64,000 nt of DNA. Origin: Neoscytalidium dimidiatum. Lineage: Eukaryota; Ascomycota; Dothideomycetes; Botryosphaeriales; Botryosphaeriaceae. The stretch covers positions 3,162,001 through 3,226,000 of the forward strand of contig CM074696.1 of assembly GCA_037367355.1 (NCBI GenBank), given 5' to 3'. Below the pieces are notes generated by a model. The model saw only the letters and a program-made list of their open reading frames with translations. It made no database searches and was not told the DNA's origin. Below, in pieces: positions 1 to 11,788 of the stretch. The position numbers were made by a program, and so were the translations under genes. Within the stretch, counting starts at the first letter, position 1, and each line of letters starts with the position of its first letter.

Positions 1-429
1 TCCAATTGCAAACCGTCCCATCATCTTGAGCTCTTCATCTTCATCTTCATCCATTCCATCGTCAGCTGGCGTGGAGTCGTAATTGGGTCGATGGAGGAGG
101 CCCTGTTCCTCGTCTCCGTAGGCCAGCAGAGTCTCCAGCTCGCCCTGTCGGACAGGAATGGACGAGGTTGGCCAGACAGCGGTTCCCAGGTCCGCAGCCT
201 CACTAAATACTTGCGAAGGTCTGTTCGGAAAGGATGGCCGAGGCGGCTTCGCCGATAAAGACTCCAAACCAGCGTCAGAGCTGGTAGCATTCCGTAATGA
301 GCTGACGGAAAGAGATGCTAGAGGTTGTCCTGGCCTAGATCCGGACGTTTTGTCGAGTGCCGGCCCTTGAGATGACGGATCATGTTGCTCATCCCTTTGA
401 AGGAACCCGAAGTGGGTCATAGGGGGCAT
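1..429 (-). CDS. Unidentified protein, N-terminal part (runs off left edge)
   Basis: The minus strand stays open in one frame from an ATG at 429 to base 1, giving about 143 codons with no stop. The product starts MPPMTHFGFLQRDEQHD, then is Ser/Pro-rich and low in complexity, and ends at the edge in an acidic stretch (GMDEDEDEELKMMGRFAIG). The frame is also open upstream of this ATG, back to about 535, through a hydrophobic stretch reading AYITLQLKLFHLNGQPYRR, so the true start could lie in an earlier exon. A possible intron spans roughly 545-600. I recognise no domain. An acidic and Ser-rich composition is common in nuclear or regulatory fungal proteins, but that is only an impression. The long open frame on a strand where the other frames are closed is the main support. 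Confidence 0.5.
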   Translation of the reverse strand, partial: MPPMTHFGFLQRDEQHDPSSQGPALDKTSGSRPGQPLASLSVSSLRNATSSDAGLESLSAKPPRPSFPNRPSQVFSEAADLGTAVWPTSSIPVRQGELETLLAYGDEEQGLLHRPNYDSTPADDGMDEDEDEELKMMGRFAIG

Positions 430-1379
430 CGTAGCTGGAGTTTTCCGTGCAAGTCGTCGATAAGGCTGCCCATTGAGGTGGAAAAGCTTAAGTTGAAGGG
501 TGATGTAAGCGTCTCCAACGGCCGTGGAAGTGGAAGTTGGCCGGTATCTTCTTTAAGTACGTTTCACTTAGCTGCAAATGAGGGCCGGTAGTGGTTTCTT
601 ACAGGACGCTGGAACGCGTGGTCCAGCCTCCCTTTAAGGTCCCGTGGTATCACGGGGCGACAAGACGGACTGACGAATGACAAGGCTGTCAAGGCCTCAG
701 GCACTAAAACCCGAGACTTTTAGTGCGGAGCCTATGCCCACACCCAAGCCTCACAGCCTCACTCACAGAATCTTTAACGAGTCGATCACCTTCTCCTTCA
801 TCGGCACCGCGTTTATCGGAAGTTACGCGTTGGTGCTGACTCGATAAGATGGCTGACAAGCAAACACTGCCCCGTTTCAGTGGCAAACCTATCACAGCAA
901 GTCGCCGCGGCGCGAATAGAGTGGCTCAGGTGACATCACCGAGGGCGCATCTTGTGATGATCTGGAACTCACACCTTGTGACAACACATCCTCCTTTGCT
1001 TGGACTAGCTTGTCTTCTGCTGCTATACCAATGCGTATGATATTTTCTCAACCCAGTCGGTTACGGCTGCATGGTTAAAGAGTAGTGCACAATCTTATTT
1101 CCTTGGAACAGGGAATTGTAGGGACACATTGACGACAATGTGAAGGGCCAGGATTCGTGTGGCATGGGTACTGCTGGTTGCATCTTTGGTTCGGAGCGGG
1201 AGATCCGCTTGTTCGCATCCAGTGTACCTTGCTACGGAAGGGGCGGAGTCGGCACGCGGCGGGGAATGTCAGACAAGCCTAAGAACCCAAGGTGTCTTGG
1301 CATCCAACGGATCGTATTCGCAGTTCAGACACTGCATTTCTACACAGACGTCTGCCTTTACTTCCAAACACTACATCCT
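430..1379. other. Intergenic spacer, no supported gene
   Basis: This stretch lies between the 5' end of the left-edge gene and the 3' end of the C2H2 gene, both on the minus strand. Only short, mutually contradictory ORFs are present. It may hold the promoter, or an unrecognised 5' exon near 430-600, of the left-edge gene. Confidence 0.4.
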
Positions 1380-3967
1380 CTAGCTTACATCGTTCTTCGG
1401 ACACTGCGGATAATTGTCTGGTTGCAAAGAAACGCCGCCATGCATAGAGAAATTGTATCCGCTGGCATCCTCTTGGAGAAATTCTTGCCAGGAAATATCA
1501 TCCAACAGCATAATGTCTGGGCCTTGTGTTTCGTTGTACCCTGATGGACCTTCTCCAACATCGAGTAGGGGAGAGTGTGAGACGGTGGCAGATTGTGTCA
1601 ACGCAGGCCGCTCGAAAGATTGGTCAGATGATTGCTGCCGTCCAAAAGATGCATTTCCCACAGAATCGTATCCCGAATCAGCCGCCTCGCTCGCTCTACG
1701 TTTCTCTTTCCGGGTAGGAGCAGCATGAGAGCCTGGCGCCGGTGCGATGTACGCATCGTTCACCTCGGATTCCGGAGGGCCAACGAACATTCGCTCAACG
1801 CTGTTGGTATCCGGTACGACTGATCGCACGCTTGTCCTCACTTCAGTTGTAGCATCTTCGTCTAACTCTGGACGTCCGTTGTTGCCCGCTATCACGTGTG
1901 ATCCCGCCTCGCGGCCGTGGAAAATCGCGAATAAATGCTCCTGGCACATGCGAACAATTTCCGGAAGCCGACTCAGCAATCTTTCCTCCGTACCATTTGT
2001 CTCGTTCTCGATTTCCTCTTCCAAAGCTCGACGCACAAGTGCTGGTAACTCTCTCCTGCTGAGTTGCTCATAACGGTGGAAATCACCACTGTCTTGGGAA
2101 CGTCGGTCTATAGAGACGGTCTCGGTCTCGGTATCTGGAGAATGACAGTAAGCCTTCAATCTGATAACACCAATATCTAGAGACCTTACAGGGTGAAGGT
2201 ATGTCATTCTCTGCAACGTCTGGGAAGACAATCTGAAAAACTCTGCGCCACTTTTCCTCTTCAGTTGTCCCTGCCTTCGCTCTTGTTTTCTTTTTCAGCT
2301 TTGCCACCTGTTCCTGATTCAGGCCCATGGTAGACTCGAGCAAATTCTCTGCTGCTGTACATCTTTCGGTCTCCATAAGATGATCTGTCAGGCCACTACT
2401 GGTCTCGAATCTCTGGTGACATCTTGGGCAAAGTATGGGCAGTACATGTCCGCGGTAAAGATGCTCTCTGTTGATAAGGATCGAGGTCAGCAACCGACTT
2501 CCCGAAATAGCAAGAGAGTGCAAGAAGGACTTACTTTAACCTTGATACATTCGAGAATCCTGGATACCGACATGAGACGTATTTCGGCACCCGGCGCGGG
2601 TCTCTTTTGAAGTAGGGACAAGCGAGCTTGCTCCCAGGCTGTTCCCACAGTGGAATCTTACTGACTTGAGGACTTCTCCGTCTATCGTCACCGTTTCCCT
2701 CCTCGTCATCGGACTCTTGGGATCCTGTTGTTCTTCGCCGCTTACCCGCGGGCGGTGAGAAAGCCGAGCTTGAGATCCGTTTTCCATTCCAGCCATGCTT
2801 GTCAAGGTCGACATCGTCGGAATATGATGAACTACGAGCTTCAGATCCGGTGGCATGCTCTTGGTATTCTCCGGCCTTTGATGCTTGGCTCCCTCCGATT
2901 TCCGAAGAGAAGGAAGAACCATTCTCAGAGCACCAGCTTTCATATCCATCTTCCGACACATCTTCTCCAAACCCACACATCTCCTCGAACGCTGTCATAA
3001 CCCGATCGATGATCGCACGCCTTCTCGAAGAAAGCATAGAATCGAGCATTGCTCGGTGCTCCGGAGGCGAAGGATCCGGGAGTGTTGATGAGCCGCCAAC
3101 GGATCCTATACATGAGATGGAGCTCGCAGATGAAGACGGGACGGGTGAATGATAGGCGTTCATCAAACTGAATGATGGAGAAGCAACTAAACTGTGGTCC
3201 ACGAATGCAGTTCCAAGAGCGGTATGGTACTCTTTGCACTCATCCTGAAGCCTGCTGCTTTGGGGGAGCTTGGCGGAAGGGATGTTTGGATGCGCGGACT
3301 CTGTGCTTGGATCGCAACTCCTTCTTCTATCCTGGGGCCCCGGGCGAAATAGATTCTCCAGCCGTTCACGTGCGCGAGAAGGCAAGACACGAAAAAGGGT
3401 TGCCCTCTTTCTGGAATTTGTTCCGGAGCTCGTCAGGTTAGGCTCATTGGGTACCGGCCTTTTAAGCATGGCTTTGCACCGCCTCTTAATTCGAGTCAGA
3501 TCTGGAGCATAATCCTTCCAGCTACTTGTACTGTTGTGGCTTGCAAATGAAAAAACTTCCGAAAGCACTGTGGAGACGGTGGATGCGTGGGAGGTTGTCG
3601 AGAAGTGGCGCTGAGGTCGACCAAGGGAAATTGGTTGCTTGTCGCCGTTTACCTGAGCCTCTTTTACAGCTTCGACGAAACCCGGTAAGGTAGGCTCCGT
3701 CTGCGCGTGAACTAGATCTTCTGTCGGAAACTCGAAGGGCATGCCGGGCAACAAAGCTGGACATCCATGCGTCAGGCACGTTGCTAACAGTCTAGAAGTA
3801 TCAAGCCCCTCGCTGGCAAGCGCCTTAGGCACTCCAGCGGGATTTGACAACTCCTGGGTTGGTTCTGAACGGTCTGGATGGTCTAGATGTTGGGGTTCTG
3901 AAGCAGCACAGATATTGGATCTCGGAACCAACACCATGCGACGATCTCTCGAAGAGTTAGATATCAT
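1380..3967 (-). CDS. Fungal C2H2 zinc-finger protein (three exons)
   Basis: Proposed exons are 2535-3967, 2190-2467 and 1380-2134, giving 821 aa. Intron 1 runs GTAAGT to CAACAG and intron 2 runs GTAAGG to CTCCAG; both keep phase. The first ~440 residues are Ser-rich and disordered. Around residues 445-510 the spliced protein reads CPYFKRDPRR, a second Cys, RLK-EHLYRGH, then CPRCHQRF and an HLMETERC end, so an atypical C2H2 finger pair spans the exon 1/2 junction. It is followed by EEEKWRRVFQIVFPD and IPSPY. This block defines a large fungus-specific family of uncharacterised putative nuclear or DNA-binding proteins. The frame stays open upstream to 4057, but only with a GTG, so the ATG at 3967 is taken as the start. 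The C-terminus is acidic and Ser-rich. Family assignment is confident; the target genes are unknown. Confidence 0.85.
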
Positions 3968-4515
3968 TTTCTTGGGGAAGTCCCGAGCTCTGATTGGCAA
4001 GGAAGTACTCGTTCCGCAGATCGAGGCGGAAAAAAGAGACTTGGAGGGGCTGCGCACGCCCGCTTTTTCCGCTGCAGGAGAGCCTCTCCCGATCTTTCTG
4101 TGCGGGGCGTAATTGAGACCAGTGCTTTCAACCAGTCATCGGTCCCGGGGGGCGGGGGAATGGTGGATAGTTGATATGATGAGGTGCAAAAGAAAAAAGA
4201 AAGTTTCTGACAGCTGGGGGATAGATGAGACTTTGGTAGATTTATCGTCGAGTAGTAATTTGTTGCGCAGCCGATAATGCGCGAATGCGCGCTAGTCAAG
4301 CGGCTGACGAGAAGGCAACAGTTTTCCGGTCAGCAGCCTCCAGCTGAGCATTACGTTCTCCAGGCCGTCATTGGTAGATGCTGTGCAGATCCTAGATAGG
4401 GGCGCATCAGGCACTCGTATAAGGCGGCTCTTGTTCCCCCCTTGCCTGCGGTTTTCGCCCCCGTCTTTGCGTATCTTCATACGATGGCCATTCCGGAGAC
4501 CTTGCAATCACATTC
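3968..4515. other. Spacer between C2H2 gene and S58 peptidase gene
   Basis: This holds the 5' leader and promoter of the minus-strand C2H2 gene and the 3' flank of the peptidase gene. No ORF in it has coding character. Confidence 0.4.
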
Positions 4516-5775
4516 TCACAAATACTTTTCCATTAACTCCTTGACCTTCCCCAACGGCAACGCCTCCACCCTCAAACCTCCCAATCCCTTCATTGTTTCC
4601 GCCATGCACAGCGCATTTAAAATGGCCTCTTCAACCGCATCCGCCGTGGCCTCAAACAGGGCATTAATCGTCTGATCATCCAACACCTTGACCTCCATCT
4701 CCCTCGGTTTCCACGGATCCACCTGCGTCCGGCCCGCGGTGACCGTCTGAACCGGCACCTCATTCGCAGTGCTGAACGCCAGGAAGATATCTCCCGACGG
4801 ATTATGCGCATTCCCTCCGACCCTCGCCAAACCCAACGACGCCCTCTTCGCCAACCGCTGGCACTGCAGCGGATGAAGGGGCGCATCAGTCGCAACCACG
4901 ATGATGATGCTGCCGTCTTTCTTATCCTTCTTCTTCGCGATGTCGCTCAGCGCCGCAACCTTGTCGAGCACCGACGCATCAGCCGGCAAATCCCTCGCCA
5001 TCGCCTGCAACTCGTCGTCCACCAAGCGGCCGACTGGTGCACCGCCGATCCGCAAGTCGCGCATGCGTCCGTAGTTCGCTTGCACGAGGGCCGCGACCGT
5101 GTACTCCCCGTCCGTCCCGCCATCGCGACCACCACCACCACCATCCGCCGGCACCCTGCGCGACGCGTTTCCGGTCCCGCCCTTGAACCAGTGGCACAGC
5201 ATGCCCGTCCCGCCGCCCGTATTGCCCTCCTCCACCGGGGCGTCGGACGCCTTCTCGATGCCCTCGACCACGTGCCTCGGCGTGACGGGCAGCGCCGCGA
5301 TATCGTTCAGTATGCCGTCGAACGTCTCGGCCACGACGGGCAGCAGGAACCAATCGACCTCGCCCTGGGCGTTCCTGTGCCGGGGGATGCAGTACTCATA
5401 GATGCCCTGGTACGCGGCTCCGACGGCGAAGCTGTTGGTCAGGACGATGGGCGAGTGCAGCAGGCCCGTCTCCTCGATCCAGTGCGAGCCCGTGAACTCG
5501 CCGGAGCCGTTGAGCCGGAAGAATCCCGCGTAGCAGGCGCGGTGGAAGAAGTCCCTGCGCGGCAGGATGGTCGTCACGCCCGTGTTGATGGCGCCATGGG
5601 AGGACGAGGCCGGCGCGATGATGGACTGCGTGTGGCAGAGCACGCCGGGGACGTCGGTGAGTGAGTTTTTTGGCCCTGGCGGGTAGCGGCCCAGGTAGAG
5701 GTTGGGCAGCAGTTCGCGGATGCGGCAGCGGGGTTCCGAGGCAGACTGGGATGTGGTTGGGGCCGAGGAAGACAT
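4516..5775 (-). CDS. Peptidase family S58 (DmpA / L-aminopeptidase D-esterase-like)
   Basis: Single exon of about 419 aa. This is an N-terminal-nucleophile aminopeptidase of the P1/DmpA family, whose members cleave themselves and release N-terminal residues from small peptides, amides or esters. Visible family blocks are LTDVPGVLCHT near the N-terminus, NTGVTTILPR, the Gly-rich GNTGGGTGMLCHWFKGGTG, and DGSIIIVVATDAPL. By family knowledge the self-cleavage falls between Gly and Ser in DGS, making Ser289 (counted from the ATG at 5775) the catalytic nucleophile at the start of the beta subunit. A Gly-rich insertion lies just after the central Gly block. The frame extends to 5859 through a poly-Lys run made by a poly-A tract, so the downstream ATG (MSSSAPTTSQSA) is preferred. 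There is no signal peptide. The gene is markedly GC-rich at third positions. Confidence 0.92.
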   Translation of the reverse strand: MSSSAPTTSQSASEPRCRIRELLPNLYLGRYPPGPKNSLTDVPGVLCHTQSIIAPASSSHGAINTGVTTILPRRDFFHRACYAGFFRLNGSGEFTGSHWIEETGLLHSPIVLTNSFAVGAAYQGIYEYCIPRHRNAQGEVDWFLLPVVAETFDGILNDIAALPVTPRHVVEGIEKASDAPVEEGNTGGGTGMLCHWFKGGTGNASRRVPADGGGGGRDGGTDGEYTVAALVQANYGRMRDLRIGGAPVGRLVDDELQAMARDLPADASVLDKVAALSDIAKKKDKKDGSIIIVVATDAPLHPLQCQRLAKRASLGLARVGGNAHNPSGDIFLAFSTANEVPVQTVTAGRTQVDPWKPREMEVKVLDDQTINALFEATADAVEEAILNALCMAETMKGLGGLRVEALPLGKVKELMEKYL

Positions 5776-6913
5776 TTCTCCCTTGTCGAGTTGGGAGTTT
5801 TTTTTTTTTTTTTGTTCCCTTGGGTGAGATGTCGGGAGACAAATGGAAGTAGCTGACAATGATTGAAAATTGGGGTTTGAGGCTCATGGACTGCGGCAGA
5901 ACACCACCAACGGAGAAATGAAGCCAAGCTACTTATAGCAGCACTGATTTCCGCATTCGTGGCTTGTGATGCTTGGTAATTACCCACTCGGGAAATCCTA
6001 CTGAGTCCTCTCACTCTAGCGGCAAGGAGTCATTGTCTGGCGTGACCTTCCGAAAAACCCTAACCGCGTCCGACGACCTTCCGTGTTGCGTTAGCGACCG
6101 ATACGATGGTGGATCGGCGAAGAACAGCGGACAAATTGGGATCCTGGAAAAGTTGAGAAGTGGCAGGATGTTGATTGTGAGATCTGAGTCATCGGACGGA
6201 CGTACCCCGCTTTACCTTGCATGCAGCACGGCTTGAAAGTGGGCCGATCAGACCAGCCTGGCTGCCGGTGCTGCCAGGCAACAGACAGTCGATCAGTTCT
6301 CGTATCTGGCCGTGTCAGATCCTCCAAGGGAGAAAAGCAATCTGACAATGCTTGCTTATTCTGCAGTTGGCCAGAGTCGGCGGCCTCCAAAAGCGCTGAA
6401 CATCATCTACGTGTGGGTCTTTTGCCCTTGCCGAAGCCCATTCCTCCTGACGCGCCTTCGGACGAGTCTACAGAGCACTCGCTACTCGAAACAGTCGTAA
6501 TTGTGGATTCATTCCTCGTTATTAGATGGCCTTCACTACCGCCTCATTACGCGTCTAAGGCGAAGTAGCGGCGGCAACACTAGGTATATAGCGCCCTGTA
6601 CACCGCGTATCAGACAAATAGTCGAGAAGAAACGGAAAAGTGCAGACAGGCGGAAACGCGCAAGTCGGGTAAATAACAGGAGGGGGACCTAGAACCAAAG
6701 ACAACCGTTATGCTTCATGTATCCTTTCCCAAATCCGTGCCAAGGAGGTTTCCGTAGGTAGCGAAGAACAGAAGCACTCCCTATTTCAGCCGTCTATACG
6801 CTCCTGGAACCCGTCAACCCGTACCCATGCAAGTCATAACCCGGATCATATCGCAACAGTAAGCGGGGCGTATCTCCCTGAACCCATGTACATCATGTCT
6901 CTCATATCACCAT
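5776..6913. other. Spacer between peptidase and PPR1-like genes
   Basis: Holds the peptidase 5' region, including a 16-17 nt poly-T tract (plus strand) just upstream of the chosen ATG, and the 3' flank of the transcription factor. ORFs here overlap each other in all frames and look random. Confidence 0.4.
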
Positions 6914-9900
6914 CTACAGACTACCTGGCGCACCGGGCCCTTGACCGAAGAAGAAACCATCAAACAGGTCAAAAGCGTTCCCGTCGCTCCAGTCATGGTT
7001 TCCCGCACCTGCTGCATCATCAAGCTGCATGCCAAAACCGAGATCTAGATTCCCGCCGCCGCCGGCATCGGCACTTGCGCCATTCGTGGGGAATGCATCG
7101 AGGAAGTCCAGATCAGGGAATGATGTAAGAGCAAGATCTGGGTATGCCGACTGCTGCTGCAGAACCGTTGCATTTGGACCATAGGATGGGGTGTATGGGG
7201 ACGTCTGCTGTTGGGTATATGGAGAAACTTGTTGCTGCTGCTGGCGCATCGGTTGATGCGAGTGGTGGCGTTGATGACTTGGTCGCTGCTGAATTGCCAC
7301 CGGCGAGGTCGGAGAAGCCTGCAGCTGAGGGTCGATAGGCGCAGTACTGAACTGGCGCATCTCGGGCGATAGGAAGGACGCTGAAGAAGTAGCTGGCCGT
7401 GACATATCTTGTTTGGTCTGTTGGCTTTGCGTCAGGTTCTGTGGACGCATGCCCACAAGCCCGAGACTTGGCCGTCTCAGAGTCCGCGACTCATTCTCGT
7501 CATCACCGAAAAGATCCCGCAAATTCATGTCGAAGCGAGGATGGGGCTTCCGTGAGCCATGATTTGAGCCTGCATTCGAACTAGGGAAATAACTTGGCTG
7601 GTTCAGGCCTCGGCTATGTTCGGTCGTGGGTGATGCTGCAGATCGTTGTTCAGCAGCAGAGAAGTTGGGTGATGGGTGGTAAGACTGTGCGTTTTGCGAA
7701 CGCGCGTGAGATAGGGCTTGCGGTCCAAATCCCGTTGTTGACATGCACATTTGGATAGTGGCTTTACTCATGCGATCAAAGGCATCCCGGCAAGCCTCGG
7801 CTGGAGGACACTTCTCAATAAGATCGCCAAGGACGGATGTTGCCGCGAGTACAGTGAAGTCGACGTCGTCAAGAGACTAGTGTATATTAGAACGCCTCCT
7901 GCAATTTGAGCCTCCAAACTTACCAAATGACTTCGAACCACCGGTGAATGCCAAATAGCATAAAGGAATGAAATGCCTGAGAGGTATGGTTAGCATTTGG
8001 AACAAGCACTAGTAGGGGTTTGCTTTCGGTTGGCGAGTCAGGCCGTAGGCAGATCCCACAAGCGGGATCAACGCATATGTTGAGGCGTGTTGGAACGCGC
8101 CTCTCGTGCCCTCGACGCTGCTTTGAAGTAGCTCCGGCGAACACTCTCGACGTGAATTGCAACTGCTGTAGTAGCAGAACGAATTAAAGGAGAACCTACC
8201 AGCCATGAACAAATGATGTGTGGCCAAGAAGGTGTAGTTCACCAAGTGCACCCGGTGCAGTTGACGGTAGAGCTTCAAAACCTTCTGCCCGGCTTCTGCG
8301 ACCTTCAAGAAGACGAGTTCCTCGTCTTCTCGGTCTTCCACGTTCACCATAGACGGACTAGACACGTCATCTTCAGTTGACTTGAGCTCATCTGCCAGTA
8401 CCGGCGGGACGCTCAGGCTCTGTCTGTACAGCATGATGACAGCCTGCCAATAATTGAGCTCCAGGAACAACGGAGAGAATTGAACACCCGTGTCCATCTG
8501 AGTTGGTGCCGACTCTTTCCATTCCCATAAGCGTCGATCGATGTCTCGACGCCAGGACAGAAAAGAGTCGAATTTAGAAAGAAAGGGAGAAGGCAGCTTC
8601 GTATGCATGAAATCATTGCCTCGATTTGCCCCGCTTGCACGCGCTTGCTGCGCCTGGCGATGTTGCAACACCTGCAAGATCTCCGATTGCAAGAGACGCA
8701 GGCGAAAATAGTGATAGGACACGCATTTGTACGTGGGCTTCTCGCTCCCCCCTGGAGGCGTTGAGAAGCCCTCCCGCGTAATGTACTTGTCGTCTAGCGG
8801 GGAAGGGAATTCGGTGGTGATGACTTGGTCAGTGATGCCAAAGGGCCTGCCTACACAGGTGCTGACAAGACGATCAAACGAATACACGCACCACCATAGG
8901 CGGCGTCGAAGGTCACGAACCCACTGTCGTCTGCCGCGCTCTTTTGGGTCGAGTCTCACCGCACTGTTCGCTCCAGCCGCGGAAACGGCCTCACTGCCGG
9001 GATTTTGCGTATTTGTCTCCTCACTCGGAGTGCCATCAATACCCACACCGTCTTCATAGTGGAGGCCTAGATCGACAGCCAATCTCACGGCTACACCTGT
9101 GATGTACCACAGACCTGGTGCAACGGGCCTCAACAGGGCAAAGCCCGCGAGAAGCAGCACGGCCTGCAACTCTTCCAGGCCGCCACCGAAGCCGTCCGGG
9201 CGATCGACAGAAGGCGAGGACGAAAGAAAGCTTTCCAAGTGGACGATGGCAGAGGCGTGATATTCCTCGGGCTGATGTTGTACGCCGACGAGCTTGCGTC
9301 GCTTACCCGGCGGTGGGGATTGCGAGGGCTTCTGTGACGCATTGTTTGCGTCCGGGTCAGGCGACTCGGACGTGGCGTCCGAGCTGCCCATGATGATGCC
9401 AGCGCCGATGGCGAAGACGATATTCAGCATGTACAGCTCGCGGCTTGTCCGATCCTTCGGGTCGGCGGCAAGGGCGCGGTCGAACATGGACATGAACTCG
9501 CCGCGGTGGAGGATAGGAATCTGCGGGTTAGCATGCTCAAAGTACAGCTCGACTAGCTTCAATGCCAGCTCACGCTCGGGGAACGGGGCTTGGCGGATGG
9601 CGGGCTTGGTGTGCAGGCCGAAGAAGGAATCTCTCATGGAGGTGCCATTGGCGGCAGCGTGCTGGGGCAGGGGCTTGCTGGCACGCACGCTGCCCTTCTC
9701 TGAGGAGGCGCCCGATACGGAGCTCTTCACGGCGGCAAACACGACGCGGGCAAAGGAGATGCCGGAGGTTGAGCCTAGGAAGCGTGGATCGGAGGCGCCC
9801 TGCACGGAGACCATGCCGATACTCGAGACCATGTTGTTGATCTTATCACGGTCGTACTGCTCCTGCTGCTTCGTATCTGCGGCGTCATCGGCCGCGGCGT

Positions 9901-10640
9901 CGTGCTGCGCGCTGAGCTGGCCCTCCTGGGCGGCGGCGCGAGCCTGCTTGTCGAGCGGGAAGGTGGCCTCGCCATTGGGCGGCTTGTAGCTCAGAGCGAA
10001 GTGTTCGGGCGGGGCAAAGTCGATTTGGTGGTCGCGCAGCAGCGATTGCAGGTACGCGACCCTGCTTTCGAGGTAATACACATAGCTGTTGGAGACAACA
10101 CACAAGCATCAGCACATCACTGCCCACTTTTTATTTTTGCCTTGCGCCTTGCGGTCCGCCGGGCCAGCGTCCACGGGCCGCGCCGCATGCAGCGGCAGGC
10201 GTGCAGGAGCAGCGGCGGCGGCGGCAGCAGCAGCAGCAGGAAGAAAAGGCTGAGCACGCTGTACATTGCGCAGCGCGTCGGTGAGACGTCTGCCGCCAGA
10301 GTGCATGCCATTGTCCGTCCTGCCGCCCACCCCCACCCACACGCAGCAGCGGCGCCGTGGCAGAGACAACGCACCTTCGTGGTATCTCCCTCTTGGTTAT
10401 GGGGTCGTAGCCGACGCACTTGACGCGGGCCTTCTCGCAGCTGGCACACGCCGGTAGGCGCTGGTCGCAGCGGTTCTTGCGCAGGCGGCAACGGTTGCAC
10501 GCCGACACGTTCCGGAAGGACGAGGCCTGCTGCTGGGCGCTCGCGCCGCTGGCGGTGGGCGACTCGATCTTGCTGCTCGGGTGGTCGTCAGGCGAAGCGC
10601 CGTCGGTGGACGACTCTGCGTCTCGCGGGCGCTTGGTCAT
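6914..10640 (-). CDS. Zn(II)2Cys6 transcription factor, PPR1/UaY-like
   Basis: Proposed exons are 10375-10640, 8200-10085, 7924-7976 and 6914-7876, giving 1055 aa. A classic binuclear cluster sits at residues 48-75, with Cys 48, 51, 58, 65, 68 and 75 (CX2CX6CX6CX2CX6C). It is followed by ITKREIPR-SYVYYLESRVAYLQ, the linker and coiled-coil pattern of yeast Ppr1 and Aspergillus UaY. The central region is the fungal-specific regulatory domain. Exon 3 supplies only 17 codons (ISFLYAIWHSPVVRSHL) and joins SLDDVDFTVLAATSVLGDL. The C-terminus has a poly-Gln tract and an acidic, Phe/Asp-rich end suited to activation. Known relatives control pyrimidine or purine use; which applies here cannot be told from sequence. 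The frame is open upstream to 10847, but the ATG at 10640 (MTKRPRDAESS) fits a usual N-terminus. Confidence 0.9.
10086..10374 (-). other. Intron 1 of the PPR1-like gene, with CCG/CTG microsatellite
   Basis: This 289-nt intron (donor GTGCGT, acceptor CCAACAG) separates the Zn cluster from its dimerisation linker, at codon AG|C. On the plus strand it carries a GGC/AGC triplet run around 10211-10240. Confidence 0.75.
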
Positions 10641-11788
10641 CACCGCATAGCCTTTGCGCGACCGCGGAAAGTCATCCAACTTGGCGGGCGAGGGGCGCGA
10701 GGAGCTTGCACACGGCAGACCTGGGCGGGACGACAGGCGGTGGGCCGAGGATGCCGCGGATGCCTGCGCTGCGGACGGGGAGGCGGTTGACAGGCACGCG
10801 ACGGGCAGAGTGTCGCAGCAGCAGAGCGAGGGCTGACCAATCTCCACCTGCCTATCGGCGCCGAGGGGATGTTCGCTGAGCTGCGGTGCGTCGGCTGCTG
10901 CTTTGGGGGGGGCCGGGCGCGGAGGAGGCGGAAAGCGGCTTTGCGCTCTCGTAGGGCGCAGGGGCGGGATTCAAGGACTGCGGTGGAGCCTGATTTCGCG
11001 AATGTGGCAGGCTTCGAGAAAAAGCACAGCCGGGCCCACTTCGAAACCTTTATCAAACTACCTGCACGGCTCCACGCTCGCCTGCGCGACGTCAGCTTCA
11101 GCGCTTCCCCGAACGCCCTCAGCCGCCTGCCCGGCCAATCGCTGCCCTCGCCACAGCGCCTGCCCGTGGCCTGACGCTCGCACGCCCCCAACGCCCGTAT
11201 GCGCCGGTGCCAGGCATCTTGCTATGCGCACACCCTGCACGATGGCGTACGAGTCTCCACTCCGAATCCCCCGCGACGCGTTGACGCTGCTACTGCTGCT
11301 GCTGCTCATGCTGAAGAAGAAATGAATTGCCTGCTGGGTATTGGCCGGGGTGCTGCTGCAACTAAAACTACGACTACTGGCAGGGAAAAAAAGGGTAAAA
11401 GTAAAAAGGGATCTGAGATGCATGAAACTCATCGCTCGTATGAAACGCCCTGGTAAACGCCCAAATCACCCGTGTCGCCAATGTGACGGAGCCAGCGCCC
11501 CCTATGGAATCTCTATCTAGTCGCCCAAAACGCCGCCCAATGATGCTAAGTTGTGATCTGATGGTGATGATGATATGCTGTTGAACCTGATTGAAGGAAA
11601 TCCAAGTCAATGAGATTCGCCAAAGGGAATTTTTTCGTAGCAGTCGAGCCGCGGCTGCTTGGTATCATGTCTTTCCCCAACTCCGGATGTCCTTGAAATA
11701 TTTTTTGTCCTGATCTATGCCCGTGCCCCTCCGCCGTGCGCCTTGCACCGCACAATGGAAAAAGAAAGAAAAAAAACTGAAAAAGCGA
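10641..11788. other. Promoter/leader of PPR1-like gene and 3' flank of MFS gene
   Basis: GC-rich and full of contradictory ORFs. It includes short CTG and GAT-type triplet runs near 11290-11310 and 11560-11580. No gene is supported. Confidence 0.4.

Noticed and set aside
4804..5664. 286-codon plus-strand ORF antisense to the peptidase
   Set aside because: It is a GC-driven shadow. The minus strand shows a complete S58 family pattern, whereas this frame is Arg/His/Val low-complexity without motifs.
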